Shown here piece by piece: positions 19,732 through 27,868 of a stretch of DNA of 64,000 bases; the stretch's first letter is position 1; each line of letters opens with the position of its first letter. The notes under the pieces were generated by a model that did not search any database, was not told the DNA's origin, and saw nothing but the letters and a program-made list of their open reading frames with translations. The stretch covers positions 24,729 to 88,728 of the forward strand of contig JACGXE010000018.1 in NCBI GenBank assembly GCA_014138095.1, written 5' to 3'. The position numbers were made by a program, and so were the translations under genes. The DNA comes from Ochrobactrum sp. RH2CCR150 (GTDB taxonomy: Bacteria > Pseudomonadota > Alphaproteobacteria > Rhizobiales > Rhizobiaceae).

Positions 19732-20863
19732 GGGCGCTCTTTCCGGAATTCTGGTGGTTGCCATTGAGCAGGCAGTCGCAGCACCGCTCTGCACAGTGCG
19801 ACTAGCCGACGCTGGCGCACGTGTCATCAAAGTCGAGCGCGAGGGTGGCGAAACCGCCCGCAACTACGATTCAACGGTCCACGGGACTTCGGCATATTTC
19901 GCCTGGTTGAACCGGGGCAAGGAAAGCGCGGTGCTTGACCTCAAGGATCAGACCGACCTCGACATTCTGTTTTCCATGCTAGAACGTGCTGACGTCTTGG
20001 TCCAGAATCTGGTCCCCGGGGCGCTCTCCCGCCTGGGACTGTCTTCCGAAGTCATCGAAAAGCGTTTTCCTCGTCTGATTGCCGTATCGATCAACGGTTA
20101 CGGGCAGGACACGTGCTATGCACCTATGCGCGCTTACGACATGTTGGTGCAGGCCGAAAGCGGCATCTGCGCCGTGACCGGCACGCCGGACACACCCTCC
20201 AAAATTGGTGTATCTGCCGCCGACATCGCGACTGGTATGAATGCCCATGCCGCCATTTTGGAAGCATTGATAGAGCGTGGACGGACTGGCCGCGGACAGC
20301 AGATCGAGATTGCTATGTTTGACGCGATGGCTGACTGGATGGCCGTACCGCTCCTGCACCACCGCTATGCCGGAAAGGAAACCGGCCGCTATGGTCTGTC
20401 ACACGCGACGATCTATCCTTACCGTCCCTTTACCTGTCGGGACGGCGTGGTAATCATCGCTGTGCAGACTAACCGGGAATGGAGAAATCTCTGCACGGAT
20501 GTGGTCCGGCGCCCGGAGCTTGGTGAGGATCCCGCCTACGCGACGAATGCGTTGCGCGTGGCTAACCGCGCCGCCGTCGATCAGGAGCTGGAACCGGTAT
20601 TCACCGGCCTCAACGTTGCCGATGCGATTACCCGGCTTGAAACTGCTGGCGTGGCTTGGGGGCGCTATTCAGAGGTGCGCGACCTTGGTTCACACCCTGC
20701 GCTTCATACCGTGGAGATTACTTTACCGGACGGACAGATGGCATCCGTACCACGTCCCGCAGGCCGAGATCGGCGTTTCCAGCCCGGTCCGGTTCCTGGG
20801 CTTGGTACGGCAACGGCTACGGTTCGCGCTGAATTCTCCTTCAGAGCGCGGGCTGAACGATGA
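19724..20863 (+). CDS. CaiB/BaiF (class III) CoA transferase
   Basis: 379 aa. VVAIEQAVAAPLCTVRLADAGARVIKVEREGGETAR and WLNRGKESAVLDLKD are family signatures. The catalytic Asp lies in MRAYDMLVQAESGICAVTG. It transfers CoA from one carboxylic acid to another without ATP. The upstream gene overlaps by 8 bases. In this operon it would activate the dicarboxylic acid used by the hydratase and lyase. Confidence 0.9.
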   Translation: MSEGALSGILVVAIEQAVAAPLCTVRLADAGARVIKVEREGGETARNYDSTVHGTSAYFAWLNRGKESAVLDLKDQTDLDILFSMLERADVLVQNLVPGALSRLGLSSEVIEKRFPRLIAVSINGYGQDTCYAPMRAYDMLVQAESGICAVTGTPDTPSKIGVSAADIATGMNAHAAILEALIERGRTGRGQQIEIAMFDAMADWMAVPLLHHRYAGKETGRYGLSHATIYPYRPFTCRDGVVIIAVQTNREWRNLCTDVVRRPELGEDPAYATNALRVANRAAVDQELEPVFTGLNVADAITRLETAGVAWGRYSEVRDLGSHPALHTVEITLPDGQMASVPRPAGRDRRFQPGPVPGLGTATATVRAEFSFRARAER

Positions 20864-20887
20864 TCGCTAAGTAAGATTGGAAAGAGA

Positions 20888-21721
20888 ATGATGACGGAAC
20901 AACCCGATTTCTCCGCCTGGATCGGCCGGATCGAGACGTCGCCTTCCGAAACGCTAACCCCTCGTCTTCTGGACCGGTTTAGGGCCTCACTTTCTCCCCA
21001 TCTTACCGAAATCGGCGCAGCGCCGGCTGGCATACATTGGTGCTTGTCGCCACACGCTGTTGAGGCAGTGGGGCTAGGGCCAGACGGCCATCCTGCCAAG
21101 GGTGGTTTCCTACCACCTGTTCCCCTACCTCGCCGCATGTGGGCAGGAGGGGAGATCGAGTTCATCGCCCCGCTTCGCGAGAGAGATGAGGTGACGCGGG
21201 TTTCGCGGATCGGCGATGTCCAGACGAAGACCGGTCGAAGCGGCACACTGTGCTTCGTGACAGTCCACCACGAAATCAACACGGAACGTGGCACGGCAAT
21301 GCGTGAGCGACATGATATCGTCTACCGTGCGGCTGCCACCGCACCTACTGCGCCCGCTCATCCCGACGCACGTGGCGATGCAGACGCTGAATGGTCGATC
21401 ACCGTCGACCCCGTTTTGCTGTTTCGCTACTCAGCGCTGACCTTCAATGGGCACCGTATCCACTACGACGAAGCCTATGCCCGTGATGTCGAATTTTACC
21501 CCGGATTGGTTATCCACGGCCCGCTTCAGGCCACGGTATTGCTGAACTTGTCGATAGCAGTGGGAGGCAGCACCCCTCGGCGCTTTGCCTTCCGAGGTGT
21601 AAGCGCTGCATGCGGTACGCAAACGCTTCGAGCTCGGGCATGGAAAACCGAGAACGGCCTGGAACTTGCCACGATAACAGCGGGGGACGTCACAGCAATG
21701 ACGGCAATCGCAACATGGTGA
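20888..21721 (+). CDS. MaoC/HTD2-like hydratase (mesaconyl-C4-CoA or itaconyl-CoA hydratase type)
   Basis: 277 aa double-hotdog protein. FLPPVPLPRRMWAGGEIEF in the N-terminal half and FRYSALTFNGHRIHYDEAYA with GLVIHGPLQATVLL in the C-terminal half are the hallmarks of the mesaconyl-C4-CoA hydratase/FAS1-dehydratase-like family, including the active-site Asn-x-His. It would hydrate an unsaturated C5 acyl-CoA to citramalyl-CoA. It is directly followed by the CitE-like lyase gene, with a 7-base overlap. Confidence 0.85.
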   Translation: MMTEQPDFSAWIGRIETSPSETLTPRLLDRFRASLSPHLTEIGAAPAGIHWCLSPHAVEAVGLGPDGHPAKGGFLPPVPLPRRMWAGGEIEFIAPLRERDEVTRVSRIGDVQTKTGRSGTLCFVTVHHEINTERGTAMRERHDIVYRAAATAPTAPAHPDARGDADAEWSITVDPVLLFRYSALTFNGHRIHYDEAYARDVEFYPGLVIHGPLQATVLLNLSIAVGGSTPRRFAFRGVSAACGTQTLRARAWKTENGLELATITAGDVTAMTAIATW

Positions 21722-22527
21722 CTTTCCAGCCTCTCACATGTCCATTGTTCGTGCCCGCCACGCGCCCGGACCGGTTTCGCAAAGCTGCTGAGAGCGGAGC
21801 CGATGCAATCATCATTGACCTTGAGGATTCGGTTGCGCCTCACGAAAAAGACAGGGCTCGCGAAGACCTTGCAGGTCATATAGACGGCATTTCAGTCCCG
21901 GTATTTCTTCGCGTCAATGGTAGGGCTACACCTTGGCATGAAGCCGATCTCGCTGTTGCTTCCAAGCTCCCGATTTCAGGTGTCATGCTCCCGAAAACGG
22001 AAAGCGCCAGCGATCTGGACCATGTTGCCAAGACAATTGATTCAACCATGCCTATCATTGCATTGGTTGAAACCGCACGCGGCATTGCGCATCTTAGCCA
22101 ACTCAGCGTGTCGTCGAACCTCGTGCAGATCGCCTTTGGGTCGGTTGACTATGCGCTGGATATCGGTGCGGCTCACCAAAGAGAAGCCCTCTCAATGGCA
22201 AGAGGAAACGTGGTCCTTTATTCGCGCGTACATGGACTGCCAGCCCCACTCGATGGAGTAACTGTCGCTATTAACGATGTTGCCCTGCTTGCATCTGACA
22301 GCAACCATGCCGCTGCTATGGGCTTTGGCGGCAAGTTGGCAATTCATCCTGCGCAGATCGAAGCCATACGAACAGCGTTTCGCCCTACACAACAGGAAAT
22401 CGACTGGGCAAGGCGTGTTCTGGCCGTAGAAAGGGAAGCAGGAGGCGCAGTTGCGCAGGTTGATGGCCTGATGATCGATGCACCAATGTTCGAACGAGCT
22501 CGAGGGATACTTACGAGAGCGAAGTGA
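21715..22527 (+). CDS. HpcH/HpaI-type CoA ester lyase (CitE-like)
   Basis: 270 aa from the ATG at 21715, just inside the end of the hydratase gene; in-frame codons further upstream lie wholly within that gene. Motifs: PLFVPATRPDRFRKAAESGADAIIIDLEDSV, LRVNGRATPWHEADL, LPKTESASD, ALVETARGIAHL with the Mg2+ Glu, and FGSVDYALDIGA. It probably cleaves citramalyl-CoA or malyl-CoA to acetyl-CoA plus pyruvate or glyoxylate, the last step of the module. Confidence 0.87.
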   Translation: MVTFQPLTCPLFVPATRPDRFRKAAESGADAIIIDLEDSVAPHEKDRAREDLAGHIDGISVPVFLRVNGRATPWHEADLAVASKLPISGVMLPKTESASDLDHVAKTIDSTMPIIALVETARGIAHLSQLSVSSNLVQIAFGSVDYALDIGAAHQREALSMARGNVVLYSRVHGLPAPLDGVTVAINDVALLASDSNHAAAMGFGGKLAIHPAQIEAIRTAFRPTQQEIDWARRVLAVEREAGGAVAQVDGLMIDAPMFERARGILTRAK

Positions 22528-22569
22528 TGCGGGAAGCCTCTTAGTTTAGATCGCGGCACTGTTTTTCTG

Positions 22570-22580
22570 GATTGCCAGTC
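22570..22580 (+). repeat. Partial copy of the 13-bp dispersed motif
   Basis: GATTGCCAGTC then TA instead of AA, 42 bases after the lyase stop in the convergent gap before the RTX gene. The remainder of the gap 22528-22795 shows no supported gene. Confidence 0.4.
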
Positions 22581-22795
22581 TAGAACGCGGTCTGTTCAGA
22601 CTTTGCTGTTAATAGAACGGAATGCTGAACGAGACTTCGGCATTGGACCAAGCACAGCTGGAAGCGGTCGCCTTGATTGCCAAGAAAGGTCAGACTGCTT
22701 GGCGTCCACGAAACCCACTCCTTTCTAACCAACTCGGGTTTTTGCAACCGAGCCAATCATCGAGGGATTGGTCAACAACAGCGTTTCTCTTTTCA

Positions 22796-23917
22796 CTACG
22801 CACCGCCAACGTCAAACACAATGTCGCTTGACGACAGGTCCGCGAGCGACACATTCTCGACGAGGATGCCGAAATCATCATTGCCATTGAAGGAGATGTA
22901 GACACCGTTTTCCACGTTGTGTGATGCCGCAAGGAAAGCGTCAAAGTCGTCTATACCTGTAACCCCTTGCGCGGTTTCGGAAAACTCGATCTTGTCGCCG
23001 CTTGCACCATCAAAGTCGAGAATACGATCAACGCCTTCGCCAGATGGTGGAATCAGGAACCAGGAGAAGGTATCAGCACCAGGACCGCCAGTGAGCTCAT
23101 CCGAACCGCCCCCACCATCATTCTGAAGCCTGTCGTTACCTTCGCCACCGAAAAGGCGATCGTCTCCGCTGCCCTCCAAAATGCCCTGATCGACGAGCGT
23201 ATCGTTTCCGCTCCCCCCGTCAAGCACGTCATTACCAGAGGATGACGAAAAGAACGCCTCATTCGCATCGGAACCAAGAAGCTGGTTGTCCTGATCGCCG
23301 GCCACATGAGCGGAGATGCCTTCAATATTGAGGAAGGTGAGCCCAGTCGCGGTCGTTCTGCTCGCCGCATCAAAAACGATCGGGGTCTCCGAGTTACCAA
23401 ACTCGATCGCCAATATATCGTAGCCCGCGCCACCATCCACGAAACAGTCTCGGGACGCATCGATCCAATCGTCCCCGTCGCCGCCCCGGATGACGTCATT
23501 GCCTCCAAAACTGGCAAGCCGATCGTTTCCGTTGCCGCCATCGAGATAGTCGTCACCGCCATAGCTGTACAGGACATCCCCTCCATCGCCGCCAAGGAGT
23601 ATATCGTCCCCGACGCCATCATTCAGCGAGTCGCGGCCAGCACCGCCATCCAGGAAGTCATTGCCGGTTCCACCGTCAAGGTAGTCATCGCCCTCGCCAC
23701 CCAAGAGCATATCAGCGCCACCGCCACCCCATAACCAATCAGCGCCAGGTCCACCTTGGATCAGGTCATCAACGTCGGTAGCGGCTCCGCCAATCGCGAC
23801 ATGGGAGGCGACAAAGGGTGAACCAGAGCAGGCTTTCTCTGGTATATCCCAGATTCGATCGACATCGTGGCTAGACTGCGGATCAGAAGCACGCGCATCT
23901 TCAGGACGTTCGATCAC
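22796..23917 (-). CDS. Small RTX (hemolysin-type Ca2+-binding repeat) protein
   Basis: 373 aa from a GTG at 23917 with AGGAGG eight bases ahead. Nonapeptide repeats of the GGxGxDxL type run from about residue 55 to 165 (GGPGADWL, GGEGDDYL, GGTGNDFL, GGDGDDWI) and again from about 225 to 285 (GGSGNDTL, GGEGNDRL, GGPGADTF). They form Ca2+-binding beta-rolls. The C terminus has VENVSLADLSSSDIVFDVGGA, like an RTX secretion tail. No enzymatic domain and no type I exporter genes are nearby, so export would depend on a distant system. Confidence 0.85.
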   Translation of the reverse strand: MIERPEDARASDPQSSHDVDRIWDIPEKACSGSPFVASHVAIGGAATDVDDLIQGGPGADWLWGGGGADMLLGGEGDDYLDGGTGNDFLDGGAGRDSLNDGVGDDILLGGDGGDVLYSYGGDDYLDGGNGNDRLASFGGNDVIRGGDGDDWIDASRDCFVDGGAGYDILAIEFGNSETPIVFDAASRTTATGLTFLNIEGISAHVAGDQDNQLLGSDANEAFFSSSSGNDVLDGGSGNDTLVDQGILEGSGDDRLFGGEGNDRLQNDGGGGSDELTGGPGADTFSWFLIPPSGEGVDRILDFDGASGDKIEFSETAQGVTGIDDFDAFLAASHNVENGVYISFNGNDDFGILVENVSLADLSSSDIVFDVGGA

Positions 23918-24045
23918 GTCTGCAACCTCCTAGGACAATAACAATAATTGTCGAAATCGCCAAGCTTACTTCAGTAAAGATGAAAATATTTCTCCCGTCA
24001 ACGACGTTTAATTGCAATTAATTTACTCATATATTTAAATTATTT

Positions 24046-24243
24046 TACGCTCAGGAAGCGAAATGTAAGGCTCAAGCTCAGACTGCGACCGATCTTGAAG
24101 GCGCCTGCAAGCTTTACGACGACATGCTTACCGAATTGAACTGAGTATGCAAATTCGGCGACATGTGGTTTCCCGTACCGCCAGTAAACGAAGAACTGAA
24201 GCCCAATTACGCCGCTTCCTCAGCACAATGGACGATCCGGTAA
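24046..24243 (+). pseudogene. Decayed gene fragment with an in-frame stop, family unknown
   Basis: One frame reads YAQEAKCKAQAQTATDLEGA..YDDMLTELN, then TGA at 24142-24144, then VCKFGDMWFPVPPVNEEL and on to a TAA at 24241. Both halves look like one small protein broken by a nonsense codon, and no start codon is present at the 5' end, where an AT-rich tract with an in-frame TAA precedes it. I do not recognise the family. The 378-bp gap 23918-24295 holds nothing else evident. Confidence 0.4.
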
Positions 24244-24295
24244 AAGCAAATGCTGATGTCAGGTTCATATTGACGAGCACATATTTTTGGAATGA

Positions 24296-24769
24296 ATGAG
24301 AATGAATATGAGCGCGCCTACTGTCTCAAAGCCGCCCGTCGCCACAGAAAAGGATCTTCGCAGATCCAAGGCAATCGAAAGCTTGCTGGTACGGCCTTTG
24401 GACGTTTTACCCACTGAGATCGGTGATCCGATCCGTCCGGTTACGATCGGTTTTTTTCAGCAGGTTTCTCCTCTCCTCAAGCCGGATGCAAGCGTCACTA
24501 CCCTTCGTTGCGCTATCGGCGCGTATGTTCATTCGAAACGCTATTATCTCAGCTGCAGCCAGGTAGACGCGATGCGTCATGACCTCGATGGAAACCCTGT
24601 CGAGCCCATTTCAGACGCTGACAGACTAAATGCTCAGGAGTGTCTGTCCGCCTTCGGACAACAAACGAACCAGGTTCTGAACTCATCGATAGCCGCCTCC
24701 CCCGCTTCGGAAGCTCATAGCAAAAGAGAATTGATCCGAGCTTCTCTCCTTGGGAAATCTCATAGCTAA
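24296..24769 (+). CDS. ProQ/FinO-domain RNA-binding protein
   Basis: 157 aa. Residues about 40-110 (DPIRPVTIGFFQQVSPLLKP..LRCAIGAYVHSKRYYLSCSQVDAMRHDLDGNPVEPISDADR) match the ProQ/FinO core: the conserved LRRAL-like helix, a basic YxxSxxYL segment and an R-x-DLDGNP turn. These proteins bind structured RNAs and assist sRNA pairing. Three ATGs are clustered at 24296, 24302 and 24308; I use the first. The short N-terminal and Ser-rich C-terminal tails are not conserved. Stand-alone gene with its own hairpin terminator. Confidence 0.75.
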   Translation: MRMNMSAPTVSKPPVATEKDLRRSKAIESLLVRPLDVLPTEIGDPIRPVTIGFFQQVSPLLKPDASVTTLRCAIGAYVHSKRYYLSCSQVDAMRHDLDGNPVEPISDADRLNAQECLSAFGQQTNQVLNSSIAASPASEAHSKRELIRASLLGKSHS

Positions 24770-24797
24770 ACGCGCAATTGGCGTGCGCTGCGCGTTT
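24768..24797 (+). terminator. Hairpin after the ProQ-domain gene
   Basis: AAACGCGC at 24768-24775 pairs with GCGCGTTT at 24790-24797 across a GC-rich loop. It overlaps the gene's stop codon. No long U-run follows. Confidence 0.5.
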
Positions 24798-24904
24798 CGT
24801 TCGCATTAAAGTGTGCGAAGTACCGAAACTGATATGGTGAGCCGGGTTACAACCGGCAAGCTCCTGCTCATACCTTGACGTTCGTTTGTCCTGCCATATG
24901 GATA

Positions 24905-24933
24905 TCATCAGCGCCGGAAGCCGGCGCCGATGA
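24905..24933 (-). terminator. Strong hairpin after the secreted-peptide/ohr unit
   Basis: TCATC-A-GCGCCGG, loop AAG, CCGGCGC-C-GATGA: 12 paired bases with one mismatch, 12 bases beyond the stop of the 43-residue peptide gene on the minus strand. The U-tract is weak. Confidence 0.55.
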
Positions 24934-24945
24934 GTCCTGTAATCG

Positions 24946-25077
24946 TCAGAGCTTATCCGGACCGACTGTCATTGCGAGCAGACCGGCAAGAGGAGACGGC
25001 TCTTGAGATGTGAGATCGTAGGGGCACGCAGCGGCAAGCGTTGCGAAAGCCAATACTGTAATAATGAAAATCTTCAT
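24946..25077 (-). CDS. 43-residue secreted peptide, function unknown
   Basis: Start ATG at 25077 with GGAGG five bases upstream. The N terminus MKIFIITVLAFATLAAACPYDL has a basic residue, a hydrophobic core and an A-A-A-C or A-A-C-P context, so it is either a lipoprotein-type or a Sec signal. Only about 25 residues would remain after processing (ending LAGLLAMTVGPDKL). It lies 28 bases after ohr on the same strand and shares the terminator hairpin, so it is probably co-transcribed with it. No family recognised. Confidence 0.6.
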   Translation of the reverse strand: MKIFIITVLAFATLAAACPYDLTSQEPSPLAGLLAMTVGPDKL

Positions 25078-25105
25078 CTCAACCTCCGTTATTGCGAACC
25101 GGAAC

Positions 25106-25522
25106 TCAGGTGAGATCCAGTTCGACTGCAATGTTTCCACGTGTTGCTTTCGAATAAGGGCAGGTCTCGTGAGCATCCCCAATGATCGCCCGGGCAATCT
25201 GCGGCTCAAGTCCCGGCAAGCTCACTTTGAGACGTGCCTGCAGGAAATATTCTCCGTCTGTCATTCCGAGATCGACCTCGGCATCGACCGCCGTGTCGGC
25301 TGGCAGACGAAGCTGTCGCTTGCCAGCGGCCTTGGTCATGGCGCCGATGAAACATGCCGACCAGCCAGATGCGAACAGCTGTTCAGGATTGGTTCCAGGC
25401 TTACCGCTACCGGGTGGTGAAAGCTTGACGTCGAGCGCCCCGTCTTCGCTGCGTGTGAAGCCATCACGCCCACCCGTGGTGTGCGTCTTTCCCGTATAGA
25501 GAACCTGTTCAATCTTTGTCAT
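25106..25522 (-). CDS. ohr: Organic hydroperoxide resistance protein (Ohr/OsmC family)
   Basis: 138 aa from the ATG at 25522 with AAGGA upstream; a longer in-frame reading to 25642 runs through the promoter. The two redox cysteines are Cys57 in GWSACFIGAM and Cys121 in HETCPYSKATRGN, and the N terminus VLYTGKTHTTGGRDG is typical of Ohr. It reduces organic and lipid hydroperoxides using lipoyl thiols. No OhrR-type MarR gene is adjacent; instead an 18-bp element shared with the nearby two-component region lies about 80 bases upstream. Confidence 0.93.
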   Translation of the reverse strand: MTKIEQVLYTGKTHTTGGRDGFTRSEDGALDVKLSPPGSGKPGTNPEQLFASGWSACFIGAMTKAAGKRQLRLPADTAVDAEVDLGMTDGEYFLQARLKVSLPGLEPQIARAIIGDAHETCPYSKATRGNIAVELDLT

Positions 25523-25602
25523 GAAACATTCCTTCTTTCGCTTGTCGCGGTCCAAGCCGCAGTCGACACGAACCGTCGACCAGAAGGCTTTTAGGGTCTC
25601 AG

Positions 25603-25620
25603 TGTATCCGGGATGTTTCC
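25603..25620 (-). promoter_or_regulatory. 18-bp element, copy upstream of ohr
   Basis: On the coding strand of ohr this reads GGAAACATCCCGGATACA: two related half-sites (complement TGTATCC and TGTTTCC) 11 bp apart, the spacing used by OmpR-family regulators. It is 80-98 bases upstream of the ohr ATG. Similar elements precede the Tat hydrolase and dipZ. Confidence 0.6.
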
Positions 25621-25711
25621 GAAGTAACTCGAAATGTATCAAAACGTAGCCACAGTCTGACTGTACATATTCGCTTACAGAAAACCGCGCATAAATTGGC
25701 CCCGCTGGGCC

Positions 25712-27037
25712 TCAGTGGAATCTCACTTCCGCCGCCAGACCACCGTCGGTGCGGTTATAAAGCCGCACGGAACCGCCGATAACGGTCGCGAGTTCCTGAG
25801 CAATGGCCAGTCCAAGACCAGTTCCACCTGTATTCCTGTTTCGTGATTGCTCAAGGCGGAAGAACGGCTGCATGGCCGCTTCCAGTTTATCTTCGGGAAT
25901 GCCGGGGCCGCGGTCCAAAACCGCAATGACCAGATAGCCGTCCTCTTTTCGCACGACGCTGATTTCGGCTGCACCAGAGTATTTGATGGCATTGTCTATG
26001 AAATTGGTGAGAATGCGCCGCAAGGCATGCGGCTTGGTGGTTGTTGTGCCCTGCACAATGCCCTGCACCGTTACCGCTTTACCCGTGTCCTGATAGTCAT
26101 AGGCGATACTGTCGATAAAGGAAGATAAGTCAATACGCGATGGCTTTTCACCACTGCCATGCGTGCTGCGTGCATAGGCAATGCCGTCTTGAACCAATTG
26201 CTCGATCTCACGCAGGTCGCTGACGAGCTTTTCCTTGTCTGTCGTGTCATCCGCCATGTCGGCCCGCAAACGCATCCGTGTGATAGGGGTTTGCAGATCG
26301 TGCGATATAGCGGCAAGAATCTGGACCCGCTCTTCGAGATAATGGGCAATCCGCCCATGCATGGCATTGAATGCGCGCGCCGCGTGCGCCACTTCGCTTG
26401 GTCCGACCTCAGCCATGGGCGGTTCATTTTTCTTCGGGTCGAGCGCTTCGGCGGCGGCAGCCAGTTCGCTCAACGGGCGGACGATCAGACGCACGGCAAA
26501 CCACACGCAAAGGATCAGCAGCGTCATCTGCAGAGCAAATACATAGGGAAGCCACGCGGCTGTCGGCATCACACCTCTTGGTGTTACGTCGATTGTTAGC
26601 GGCGACCCGTCGGACAATGTCAGATGAGCCTGAAGGCGCTTGCCATCGCCCGGTATCGATTCAACCCGCAACGGAAATTTGTGACCAGCCGCTTCTTCTA
26701 TCCTTTCAGCGATCTCTGCGCCGCGCCCGGACATATCCGGCACTCCTGCCTCCCCTGGGCCTAGAACCAGCCGGTAGTTGCCGCGGCTGAGCCGGTCAAG
26801 CCAATTCGCTCTCTCATTGGTCGGCAGACGGTCGAGCACCGCAATCGACGTTGCAAGATCGCTTTCAAGGGTTCCCAGCATGACGGCCTTGGCCGATATA
26901 TAGCGTTCGGCGAACAATATGCTAAACGACAAGCCATAGGCTACGATCAGCCCAGCGAACAGGACGAGAAAGAGGCGCGTACGCAGTGTCTTCGGCCACC
27001 ATTTCAGACGGCCGTTTCCCCCATCGAATGTGCTCAC
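25712..27037 (-). CDS. Two-component sensor histidine kinase (EnvZ-like architecture)
   Basis: 441 aa. Membrane segments at about residues 20-42 and 161-186 flank a periplasmic domain of about 120 residues, then HAMP (about 187-240), a DHp helix with His246 in AAISHDLQTPITRMRLRADM, and a catalytic domain with DNAIKYSG (N box), DRGPGIP (G1) and GTGLGLAIA (G2). It overlaps the response regulator gene by 4 bases, so the pair is co-translated. The periplasmic sensor and the neighbouring thiol and hydroperoxide genes suggest it senses envelope redox stress, by inference. Confidence 0.92.
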   Translation of the reverse strand: MSTFDGGNGRLKWWPKTLRTRLFLVLFAGLIVAYGLSFSILFAERYISAKAVMLGTLESDLATSIAVLDRLPTNERANWLDRLSRGNYRLVLGPGEAGVPDMSGRGAEIAERIEEAAGHKFPLRVESIPGDGKRLQAHLTLSDGSPLTIDVTPRGVMPTAAWLPYVFALQMTLLILCVWFAVRLIVRPLSELAAAAEALDPKKNEPPMAEVGPSEVAHAARAFNAMHGRIAHYLEERVQILAAISHDLQTPITRMRLRADMADDTTDKEKLVSDLREIEQLVQDGIAYARSTHGSGEKPSRIDLSSFIDSIAYDYQDTGKAVTVQGIVQGTTTTKPHALRRILTNFIDNAIKYSGAAEISVVRKEDGYLVIAVLDRGPGIPEDKLEAAMQPFFRLEQSRNRNTGGTGLGLAIAQELATVIGGSVRLYNRTDGGLAAEVRFH

Positions 27038-27774
27038 GTTCGTTGCTCCAATATCTCGACAGGGACTGACAAGACATAGCCTTCCGCCCGTACAGTCTTG
27101 ATATAGACCGGTTCACGCGCATCGTCCCCGAGCCGTTGGCGCAGGCGGCTGACCAGAAGGTCGATAGAGCGATCGAACAGTTCCGCATCGCGCCCCTGTG
27201 TGAGATTCAGAAGTTGGTCGCGGTTGAGGACACGCAGCGGATGATCGATGAAAACACGCAGCAGCCGGTATTCTGCGCCGCTCAGTGCGATTTCCGTGCC
27301 GTCCTGGTCAAGAAGGTGTCTGCCGACCGTATCGAGCCGCCAGTTCCCGAAAGTGAGCAATTGTCCCGCTTCGCTGATCTGCAGATTCGGGGGCAGCATG
27401 CGTGTGCGGCGCAAAACGGCCTTGATCCGTGCAAGAAGTTCACGAGCGGCGAATGGTTTTGGAAGGTAGTCGTCGGCACCCATCTCGAGACCGATGATAC
27501 GATCCATTTCATCATCGCGCGCTGTAAGCATGATCACAGGCGTTGACTTGTGTTTGCCCGCGCGAAGCTCTCGACACAACACCAGCCCGTCATCTCCCGG
27601 CATCATGACGTCGAGCACGATCAGATCGACCGCATTCGCTTCAAGAAAGCTGCGCATCTGGCGACCGTCGGCAACGGCGGTCGACCGCAAGCCATTCTTT
27701 TTCAGATAGCTCGAGACCAGTTCACGAATTTCGCGGTCGTCATCGACTACCAGAATATGATCGATATGCTCCAT
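27034..27774 (-). CDS. OmpR/PhoB-family response regulator
   Basis: 246 aa from the ATG at 27774; the in-frame extension to 27903 enters the hydrolase gene. Receiver domain: acidic pair Asp11/Asp12, phospho-Asp55 in LIVLDVMMPGDDG, Lys in YLPKPFAARELLARI. The C-terminal winged helix includes LSGAEYRLLRVFIDHPLRVLNRDQLLNLTQGRDAELFDRSIDLLVSRLRQRLG. It probably binds the 18-bp direct repeats found upstream of ohr, the Tat hydrolase and dipZ. Confidence 0.93.
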   Translation of the reverse strand: MEHIDHILVVDDDREIRELVSSYLKKNGLRSTAVADGRQMRSFLEANAVDLIVLDVMMPGDDGLVLCRELRAGKHKSTPVIMLTARDDEMDRIIGLEMGADDYLPKPFAARELLARIKAVLRRTRMLPPNLQISEAGQLLTFGNWRLDTVGRHLLDQDGTEIALSGAEYRLLRVFIDHPLRVLNRDQLLNLTQGRDAELFDRSIDLLVSRLRQRLGDDAREPVYIKTVRAEGYVLSVPVEILEQRT

Positions 27775-27868
27775 CGATGCTCTTTCAGATATTTCCCTCA
27801 AGGTCTTTATTAGTTCCGTGATCGGCAGCTGCGAGTAAAGCTTTTTCCTTGCAGCAGCCGAATAACTT

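Noticed and set aside
22622..22831. Plus-strand frame in the gap before the RTX gene
   Set aside because: No ribosome site or recognisable features, and it runs into the RTX gene in antisense.
22813..23800. Repetitive DNA in the RTX gene as a possible CRISPR or tandem array
   Set aside because: The repeats are nine-codon coding repeats of the Ca2+-binding type, with varying bases.
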